DNA of 64,000 nucleotides, from assembly GCF_030814695.1 (NCBI RefSeq), contig NZ_JAUSVL010000001.1:5554227-5618226 (forward strand), read 5' to 3'. Under the pieces are notes generated by a model. The model searched no databases, had not been told where the DNA came from, and saw only the letters and a program-made list of their open reading frames with translations. The translations under genes and the position numbers were made by a program. The stretch comes from Oligosphaera ethanolica. GTDB lineage: Bacteria > Verrucomicrobiota > Lentisphaeria > Oligosphaerales > Oligosphaeraceae. Positions 19,643-25,863 of the stretch are shown piece by piece (positions within the stretch are counted from its first letter, which is position 1; each line of letters opens with the position of its first letter).

Positions 19643-20986
19643 ATGACGAAAATTACCTTCATGGGCGCCGGCAGTACCGTCTTCGCCAAAAACATCATCG
19701 GCGACAGTCTCCTCACCGACTGCCTCCGCGACGCCCAGTTCGCCCTCTATGACATTGATGCCGAACGCCTCAAAGAGTCCAAGATGATGCTGGACAATCT
19801 CAATGCCAACATCAACGGCAGTCGCGCCAGCATCAACACCTACCTCGGCCTCCGCAACCGCCGGGCGGCCCTGCGCGGCGCCGATTTTGTCATCAACGCC
19901 ATCCAGGTCGGCGGCTACGAGCCCTCCACTGTCGTCGACTTTGAAATTCCCAAAAAGTACGGCCTGGAGCAGACCATCGCCGACACCTTGGGCATCGGCG
20001 GCATATTCCGCGCGCTGCGCACCATCCCGGTCCTCGAAGGCTTCGCCAACGACATGCGCGCGGTCTGCCCGGACGCATGGCTGCTGAACTACACCAACCC
20101 GATGTCCACTCTCACCGGCTATCTCCTGCGTCACTGCGGCATTAAAGTCGTCGGTCTCTGCCACTCGGTGCAAGTCTGCGCTAGCCACTTGCTCAAATCC
20201 CTTGAGCTGTGGGACAAATACCAGCCCGTCACCTGGCGCATCGCCGGCATCAACCACATGGCGTGGCTACTCGATATCACCAAGGACGGCAAGGACCTCT
20301 ACCCCGAAATCAAAAAGGCCGCCGAAAAGAAAAACCGCAGCGCCCGCAAAAAAGACGGCACTAAACACAACGACATGGTCCGCTACGAGATGATGCGCAA
20401 CTTCGGCTTCTACAACACGGAGTCGTCCGAACACACCGCCGAATACCACCCCTACTTCATCAAACGCCAATACCCCGAACTCGTCCAGGAATTCAATATC
20501 CCGCTGGACGAATACCCCCGCCGCTGCATCAACCAGATCGCCAGCTGGCGCAAACAACGCGATGAAATCGTCCACAACAAGAAACTCGGACACCAGCGCA
20601 CCCACGAGTACGGCTCCTACATCATGGAGTCCATCCTCTGCGACAAGCCCTACGAAATCGGCGGCAATGTCCTCAACAACGGCCTGATCAGCAACCTGCC
20701 CGCCGAAGCCGTCGTCGAAGTGCCTTGCCTCGTCAACCGCAACGGCGTCCAGGGCTGCCACGTCGGCAAACTGCCCCTCCAATGCGCCGCCCTCAACATG
20801 ACCCATATCAATGTCCACCTGCTAACTATCGAGGCCGCCGCCACCCATTCCCGCGACCTCGTCTATCAAGCGGCCATGCTCGACCCCCATACCCGCGCCG
20901 AACTCTCCCTCGACGATATCCGCAGCATGTGCGACGATCTCTTCGAAGCCCACGACAGAGACAATATGCTCCCGGAATACAAGTAA
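19643..20986 (+). CDS. GH4 NAD-dependent glycosidase, MelA-like, second copy
   Basis: 447 residues. The Rossmann glycine motif (ITFMGAGSTVFAKNI), NYTNPMSTL, the Mn-ligand Cys in GLCHSVQ and His in INHMAW define GH4. It is a clear but diverged relative of the gene before it, so an old duplication with a likely change of substrate. The CHSVQ motif is that of MelA-type alpha-galactosidases. A weak purine-rich stretch (AGAAAG) precedes the ATG. Cytoplasmic, with NAD and Mn2+ required by family knowledge. Confidence 0.9.
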   Translation: MTKITFMGAGSTVFAKNIIGDSLLTDCLRDAQFALYDIDAERLKESKMMLDNLNANINGSRASINTYLGLRNRRAALRGADFVINAIQVGGYEPSTVVDFEIPKKYGLEQTIADTLGIGGIFRALRTIPVLEGFANDMRAVCPDAWLLNYTNPMSTLTGYLLRHCGIKVVGLCHSVQVCASHLLKSLELWDKYQPVTWRIAGINHMAWLLDITKDGKDLYPEIKKAAEKKNRSARKKDGTKHNDMVRYEMMRNFGFYNTESSEHTAEYHPYFIKRQYPELVQEFNIPLDEYPRRCINQIASWRKQRDEIVHNKKLGHQRTHEYGSYIMESILCDKPYEIGGNVLNNGLISNLPAEAVVEVPCLVNRNGVQGCHVGKLPLQCAALNMTHINVHLLTIEAAATHSRDLVYQAAMLDPHTRAELSLDDIRSMCDDLFEAHDRDNMLPEYK

Positions 20987-21045
20987 ACGGCGCCCGCAAA
21001 CACGGATGCCAGCGGTGAACGCGGTGGACGGTCTGACATTGTATT

Positions 21046-21365
21046 GCCGCGAAGCGGCAGAAGCGCTGAAAGCGCGACACATACCAGCCCAGGGCAAGCG
21101 ACGCCGAAGGCGGAGCGACGCCTTGGGTAGAGCGCCTGTATTGCTCGTGTTCCATTGCCTCTCTGGCTCCAGTCGGCGAAGCTGACTGGAGCCAGAGAGG
21201 CAATGGAACGATGTGTCTTCCCTATGCTGTACCTAAGCGCCCTCCACGGTGTGTTTTTTAGGTCGCCCCTACCGGGCTCCTTTCGGATAGGACTCTTACC
21301 CAGGGCGACACGCCCTCCGGGTGCTTGCCCCGGGCTTTCTTAGGCCGCGCCTTTAACGCTGAAAA
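21046..21365 (+). repeat. Family B palindromic element, copy 2 (intact, empty IS630 site)
   Basis: Contains a 23-bp perfect stem (21152-21174 / 21184-21206) with loop GGCGAAGCT. The outer arms CAGCCCAGGGCAAGCG and GCTTGCCCCGGGC are related to those of copy 1. Its right edge (CTTTCTTAGGCCGCGCC) is the uninterrupted counterpart of the site into which the IS630 element inserted in copy 1. No gene is seen between 20987 and 21432. Confidence 0.85.
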
Positions 21366-21432
21366 CAAATGGCCGCAGAAAAGCCTGGCAGCAATGGCGG
21401 AACACTTACGAAGAAGGCCGCTTAAAATTTAA

Positions 21433-21461
21433 TAACGCCTTGCGTTTAACGCATGGCGTTA
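21433..21461 (+). promoter_or_regulatory. higBA operator palindrome and promoter
   Basis: A 29-bp near-perfect palindrome centred at 21447: outer arms TAACGCC / GGCGTTA and inner GCGTTTAACGC. It overlaps a possible -35 (TTGCGT, 21440) and lies just before a -10-like TATGGT. The layout fits autorepression by the HigA antitoxin. Confidence 0.7.
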
Positions 21462-21490
21462 TATGGTATAAGGGAAACGGGGGCATAGTG

Positions 21491-21769
21491 ATGATAAAAA
21501 GTTACAAGTGTCATGACACAGAGCTCTTGAAGAGGACCGGTAATAGCCGGAAGTTCCGTGGCATCGAACGCATTGCTCTGCGAAAACTTGATATGCTCGA
21601 AGCAGTTACCCAAGTGGAAACGTTGCGAATTCCACCCGGCAATCATTTCAAGGCCCTCAGTGGCAAACGCAAAGGCCAATACAGTATTCGCGTCAATGAC
21701 CAATGGCGCATCTGCTTTACGTGGTATGAAGGACATGCCTTCGACGTTGAAATCGTCGATTACCATTAG
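21491..21769 (+). CDS. higB: HigB-type toxin (RelE-superfamily mRNA interferase)
   Basis: 92 residues from the ATG at 21491, seven bases after GGGGG. The sequence has the HigB/RelE pattern (RKLDMLEAV near the start; GNHFKALSGKRKGQYSIRV; QWRICFTW; VEIVDYH). Family members cleave mRNA on the ribosome. The toxin precedes the antitoxin, as usual for hig systems, with a 9-bp gap. Upstream in-frame codons belong to the operator region and are not used. Confidence 0.9.
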   Translation: MIKSYKCHDTELLKRTGNSRKFRGIERIALRKLDMLEAVTQVETLRIPPGNHFKALSGKRKGQYSIRVNDQWRICFTWYEGHAFDVEIVDYH

Positions 21770-21778
21770 GAGAAAACC

Positions 21779-22075
21779 ATGATCAGAACTGCAAATCTGA
21801 TTCATCCCGGCGAAATCCTCCTTGAGGAGTTTCTGAAACCAATGGGTATCAGCCAAAACAAGCTGGCAATGGACATCGGTGTGCCAACTCCACGCATCAA
21901 CGCCATTAGCCGGGGTACCCGCGCTATCACCGCCGATACCGCTCTACGCCTGGGCAGGTACTTCGGAACCGGCCCAGAATTCTGGTGCAATCTTCAGTCA
22001 AACTATGATCTCTGCCTAGCAGCAATGCTGGCCGGCTCAGGCATTGACGCTATTCCCATTCTGATCCCGGGTTGA
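21779..22075 (+). CDS. higA: HigA antitoxin (XRE-type helix-turn-helix)
   Basis: 98 residues. It begins with the characteristic HPGEILLEEFLKPMGIS, followed by an HTH (QNKLAMDIGVPTPRINAIS) and the closing GPEFWCNLQSNYDL typical of HigA/VapI. It neutralises HigB and probably represses the operon through the palindrome at 21433-21461. AGGAG precedes the ATG. Confidence 0.93.
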   Translation: MIRTANLIHPGEILLEEFLKPMGISQNKLAMDIGVPTPRINAISRGTRAITADTALRLGRYFGTGPEFWCNLQSNYDLCLAAMLAGSGIDAIPILIPG

Positions 22076-22154
22076 GTTTCCCCGCCCCCCTTAGCCCATA
22101 CGGCTGAGTAGCTTTGCAAGCGTCGATTACTACCCTATTGAGAACTAGTGTCAC

Positions 22155-22267
22155 TCCCGATCGGGAATAACGCTCTGCTTATTCCGGCTTGGCAACCACC
22201 GCATTCCCGATCGGTAATAATCTTCTTGACAGTGCGCTCCAGGTGGATAATATTACCGATCGGTAAT
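22155..22267 (+). promoter_or_regulatory. hipBA promoter with three operators
   Basis: Three palindromes share the core CCGATCGG: TCCCGATCGGGA (22155-22166), ATTCCCGATCGGTAAT (22203-22218) and ATTACCGATCGGTAAT (22252-22267). The promoter reads TTGACA (22226-22231), a 16-bp spacer, then TAATAT (22248-22253). The third operator ends 1 bp before the hipB start codon and overlaps the -10 box. Confidence 0.85.
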
Positions 22268-22268
22268 C

Positions 22269-22508
22269 ATGAACACACCCACCACATCCAGCGAACTCGG
22301 CGAGGCGATCCGGGCGCGACGGCAGGAACTCGGGGCGACCCAGAAAGACCTGGCCATGGCCGCCGGCACCGGTCTGCGCTTCATCATCGACCTCGAAAGG
22401 GGCAAACCCAGCTGCCAAACCGGCAAAATGCTCCTTGTTCTCCAGGCACTGGGCCTTTCCCTGACCCTGTGCGCCAGCGATATGATCAGGCCAAACGAGA
22501 CGCCATGA
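22269..22508 (+). CDS. hipB: HipB antitoxin/repressor
   Basis: 79 residues with a XRE-type HTH (LGEAIRARRQELGATQKDLA, then AAGTGLRFIIDLERGK). It is the DNA-binding partner of HipA and probably binds the three CCGATCGG operators upstream. Given the -10 position, the mRNA would start only about 8-10 nt before the ATG, with no Shine-Dalgarno, so translation may be near-leaderless. Its stop overlaps the hipA start (ATGA). Confidence 0.9.
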   Translation: MNTPTTSSELGEAIRARRQELGATQKDLAMAAGTGLRFIIDLERGKPSCQTGKMLLVLQALGLSLTLCASDMIRPNETP

Positions 22509-23749
22509 AACAGCTGACCGTATATCTGAACCGCAATCTCGTCGGGACGCTCAGCCAGGACGCCAACGGCCTACTGGGATTTCGCTACGCTCCCACCTGG
22601 CTGCAAAATCCTGACGCCATACCCATATCGCGGTCCTTGCCACTACGCAACGAGGCTTTTCGCGGCAAAGAAGCCCGGCCATTCTTCGCTGGCGTCCTTC
22701 CTGACGAAGGCCCCCGACAGCAGATAGCGGCAATTCTCGGAGTCAGTGAGCGCAACGATTTCGCCATCCTTGAACGCATTGGGGGCGAATGCGCCGGCGC
22801 CATCTGTCTACTGCCAACAGACACGGCACTGCCAGAAAACGACACCCAGCCACGGCGGCGGCTCACGACCACCGAACTCAATGAGATCATTGCTGAGTTG
22901 CCACGCCGGCCCCTCCTGGCAGGACGCGAAGGCGTGCGCTTGTCGCTGGCTGGCGCCCAGGGAAAACTGCCAATCATCCTCGACAAAGACACGTTTTTCC
23001 TGCCTCTGGGTAGTTCTGCAAGCACACACATCCTCAAGCCCGAACCGGAGCGCTTTCCTGGCTTGGTTGCTGCTGAGGTTTTCTGCATGACACTGGCAAA
23101 AGCGCTAGGGTTGGCCGTACCAGACCTGTTCAGGCTAACCATTGCCGGCAAACCCTGCCTGCTCATCAAGCGCTATGACCGAATGATTGACTCTGCTGGA
23201 ACGGTCCAGCGTATTCATCAAGAAGATTTTTGCCAAGCGATGGGCTACCCCCCCGAAAGGAAATACCAGCAGGAAGGCGGCCCCCTGCTACGTGATTGCA
23301 TCGCCATGATCAGAAGCTGGTCGTCAGCGCCGGTTTTGGACATCCGCGACTTCCTGAACGCAGTGATCTTCAATATGCTGGTCGGAAACGCTGATGCACA
23401 CGGCAAGAACTACTCGCTGCTATACCAGAATGGCTCCCGCCGCCTCGCACCAGCTTACGACATCGTCTGCACCCTGGCATGGCCCGAACTGTCTAAAAAA
23501 CCGGCTATGAAAATCGGCCAATGCGACTCTATTGACGCCATCACGCCCGCCCACTGGCAGAAGATGACGCAGGAAGCCTCGCTCAGCTGGCCCCCACTGC
23601 GCGAGCGCCTCGTTAGCTTCTGTCAAGCACTGCAGGCAGCGTTGCCGAGCCAATCATTGCGACAGGCAACCGGCGATGACGAGATGTACAAACTACTGAC
23701 CACTATCGTGGACAAACGCGTAACGACGTTGCTGCAGGCATTGACGTGA
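22505..23749 (+). CDS. hipA: HipA serine/threonine kinase toxin
   Basis: 414 residues from the ATG at 22505, overlapping hipB by 4 bp. The N-terminal HipA subdomain (VYLNRNLVGTL; FFAGVLPDEGPRQ) is followed by the regulatory serine loop region (SLAGAQGKLPI), the nucleotide-binding Lys context (THILKPEP), the catalytic loop (GNADAHGKNYSLL) and the metal-binding Asp (PAYDIV). All kinase landmarks are present, so it should be active. E. coli HipA phosphorylates glutamyl-tRNA synthetase; the target here is unknown. Confidence 0.93.
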   Translation: MKQLTVYLNRNLVGTLSQDANGLLGFRYAPTWLQNPDAIPISRSLPLRNEAFRGKEARPFFAGVLPDEGPRQQIAAILGVSERNDFAILERIGGECAGAICLLPTDTALPENDTQPRRRLTTTELNEIIAELPRRPLLAGREGVRLSLAGAQGKLPIILDKDTFFLPLGSSASTHILKPEPERFPGLVAAEVFCMTLAKALGLAVPDLFRLTIAGKPCLLIKRYDRMIDSAGTVQRIHQEDFCQAMGYPPERKYQQEGGPLLRDCIAMIRSWSSAPVLDIRDFLNAVIFNMLVGNADAHGKNYSLLYQNGSRRLAPAYDIVCTLAWPELSKKPAMKIGQCDSIDAITPAHWQKMTQEASLSWPPLRERLVSFCQALQAALPSQSLRQATGDDEMYKLLTTIVDKRVTTLLQALT

Positions 23750-23841
23750 ACACCATCCAGGCCAACACGCCCACGTAACGTCGCTTGCCGTCCCTCGCCT
23801 TGGTTCCAACTCCTCCACGCACATATTGCGAGAACACGACC

Positions 23842-24738
23842 ATGCCAGCAGACATCACCATTGCCGCCATGATTGTCAGCGTGCTGTCACTCACGCTCGT
23901 CGGTGGCGTACTGTTTCTGCGTGCGCCAGGCGAAGAACGGCCCTTTCTGGGCATGCTGGTTTTGCTCATGCTGCCGATGAACGCGCTGGCATTCCATCTT
24001 ATCCGCATGCCCCTTGATGCCTGGCTGGCCTCAGCGCTGGGGAGACAGAACGAGGTCTACCACGCCCTCAGTCTTCTGTACGCCCCAATCACGGAGGAGC
24101 CTGCCAAACTCTGGCCCCTGCTGATCCCGTACTGTTACCTCCGCCTGAAATCCTTGCCAGTGCATCGTTCCGCGTTGGCGATCGGGCTGGGCTTCGGAGT
24201 CGGCGAGGCGTGGACGGTCGCCTGCCTGCTGGCAAAGTCACCGGAAATAGCCAAATACCCATGGTACATGCTCAATGGCTACATTGGCGAGCGAGTAATG
24301 GTGTGCATCATGCACGCAGCGTTCACCGCGACGGCGCTGGTGCTCATCGTCAAGCACAGGCGAGTCGCTCGCGGTATGCTTGCCTGCATGGCTCTGCACT
24401 TGCTGGGAAATCTGCCCATTTTCCTGGCAAAAAAGAACACGTTCGGCCTCGGCACCGGCGTGTGGGCAATCGTCCTGCAACTGTGGGTGCTGCTCTATTT
24501 TGCGGCCATGGGAGGGCTGCTTGCCTACATCACCTACGGCATAAGATGGTTCCAAAAGCTCATCCGCGGCAAGGTCAGGTGCCCCGAATGTGGACAACTC
24601 TACACCCATCCACTTCTCGGCCTCAGCCTTCTCCACAAGAACTATGAGCGCTGCCCGCATTGCCGGCATTGGCATCTGGTTAACGCCTTCGACGAGGAGG
24701 ACCAGCAAGCCAGTCCTCCTCATACTGCCGACAAGTAG
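23842..24738 (+). CDS. PrsW/YhfC-like intramembrane protease fused to a zinc ribbon
   Basis: 298 residues from the ATG at 23842. About seven to eight hydrophobic helices span residues 5-240. Motifs of the PrsW/CPBP/YhfC membrane-protease superfamily are visible in order: ITEEPAKLWPLL (EExxK), GLGFGVGEAW, CIMHAAFTA and ALHLLGNLP, supplying the Glu/His/Asn set. After the last helix a cytosolic zinc ribbon follows (CPECG, then CPHCRHWH). The ribbon is an unusual addition and may recognise a partner. Family members perform site-1 cleavage of anti-sigma factors or transmembrane peptides. No substrate is evident nearby. The region 23750-23841 shows no clear promoter. Confidence 0.65.
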   Translation: MPADITIAAMIVSVLSLTLVGGVLFLRAPGEERPFLGMLVLLMLPMNALAFHLIRMPLDAWLASALGRQNEVYHALSLLYAPITEEPAKLWPLLIPYCYLRLKSLPVHRSALAIGLGFGVGEAWTVACLLAKSPEIAKYPWYMLNGYIGERVMVCIMHAAFTATALVLIVKHRRVARGMLACMALHLLGNLPIFLAKKNTFGLGTGVWAIVLQLWVLLYFAAMGGLLAYITYGIRWFQKLIRGKVRCPECGQLYTHPLLGLSLLHKNYERCPHCRHWHLVNAFDEEDQQASPPHTADK

Positions 24739-24761
24739 CGCATACGGGCCGTCCCCAAGGC

Positions 24762-25784
24762 TTATTCTTTTGGTCGGAAAAGAAACCTGCCTGCAGGAGT
24801 ACCAGGGCTTTTATGGAACTCAAATACGTCTGGGAGAGACGTGATTAGGTCGGTAAATTTACGCGCCCCGTATGTTTTTGGGATGAAGTCGGGCTTGGCT
24901 TTTTTCACAAAGGCTGCGGCACCACAACAATCAATCCAACCATCCCGCTGGCGTTCTTTCCACGCCGCCTTCAGCAGCAGAATAATCTCTGAAACATCGG
25001 CCACGCCACTCTGAGCCGCCGCGCTTACGACCTTGCTAGCATCGCTTTTATTCTGCGATGGACTGGCCGGAGGAGGAGGCTGTGGCGGCGCTATGACTTC
25101 ATTCTTGGATTCGGCATTTGCAGTAGTTTTTGCCGGCGAGGCCGGCGAGGGCGGCGAGGCAGCCGGCGAGGGCGTCTTGGCAGCCGGCGAGGGCGTCTTG
25201 GCAGCCGGCGAGGCCGTTTTGGCAGCCGGCGAGGCCGTTTTGGCAGCCGGTGAGGCCGTTTTGGCAGCCGGCGAGGCCGTCTTGTTTTTCGCAGTGTTGC
25301 TGTTTTTGGCCTCAGCGGTCTCGGCCGCAGGCGTCGCTGCCGCTGCCAAACTGTCGGTACGCACGAAATCATCGCAAGCAAGCTTGAATGATTCAGGTGT
25401 CTTTTTTTCACCTAAGCCAATGACCCACAGTCCCGATGCCCGTAGCCGCTTGGCAAGAACAGTGAAATCACTATCGCTGGTAACCAGCGCAAACGCGTCG
25501 AACTCCTTGGAATAAAGCAAGTCCATGGCGTCAATAATCATCAAGCCGTCGCTGGCGTTTTTACCCTTTGTGCAGGCAAAATGATGTACGGACTCAATGG
25601 CCATTTCATTCAAGACATCTCGCCACCTTTTCAGCCCATCTTTAGACCAGTCGCCATACGCTCGCTGTAACGTGATGTGCCCTTTTCCAGCAATCACCTC
25701 CAAAACGGCTTTCAAGGTTGACAACGCGGTATTTTCCGCGTCGATGAGTACGGCAATTTTCTTCTGGCTTCCATGCGACTCCAT
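24762..25784 (-). CDS. NYN-domain RNase-like protein with C-terminal LOTUS/OST-HTH
   Basis: 340 residues. I chose the ATG at 25784, which has GAGGG just upstream. Residues about 7-150 form a NYN (PIN-like) domain with acidic residues in VLIDAENTAL, NASDGLMIIDAMD and LVTSDSDFTVLAKRL. Residues about 170-240 are an Ala/Lys/Pro-rich linker with tandem AAKTASP. The final part (about 255-335) matches a LOTUS/OST-HTH, a putative RNA-binding domain (EIILLLKAAWKERQRDGWID, then RKFTDLI). By family, probably a metal-dependent ribonuclease acting on structured RNA. Monocistronic here. Confidence 0.85.
   Translation of the reverse strand: MESHGSQKKIAVLIDAENTALSTLKAVLEVIAGKGHITLQRAYGDWSKDGLKRWRDVLNEMAIESVHHFACTKGKNASDGLMIIDAMDLLYSKEFDAFALVTSDSDFTVLAKRLRASGLWVIGLGEKKTPESFKLACDDFVRTDSLAAAATPAAETAEAKNSNTAKNKTASPAAKTASPAAKTASPAAKTASPAAKTPSPAAKTPSPAASPPSPASPAKTTANAESKNEVIAPPQPPPPASPSQNKSDASKVVSAAAQSGVADVSEIILLLKAAWKERQRDGWIDCCGAAAFVKKAKPDFIPKTYGARKFTDLITSLPDVFEFHKSPGTPAGRFLFRPKE
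25138..25276. repeat. 21-bp tandem repeats encoding AAKTASP
   Basis: Six to seven imperfect copies of a 21-bp unit (core TTGGCAGCCGGCGAGG) within the NYN-LOTUS gene, forming its Ala/Lys/Pro linker. Confidence 0.9.
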
Positions 25785-25863
25785 GCATGACCCTCTCACA
25801 CTATGCGCTCATTACTTTCTGGTGGCTGCGCAAGGGCACTCACCAACGTCCCTACTCCCCTGC

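Noticed and set aside
18288-20818. Minus-strand frames of 180-346 codons opposite the GH4 genes
   Set aside because: Antisense to unmistakable GH4 genes; no recognisable motif.
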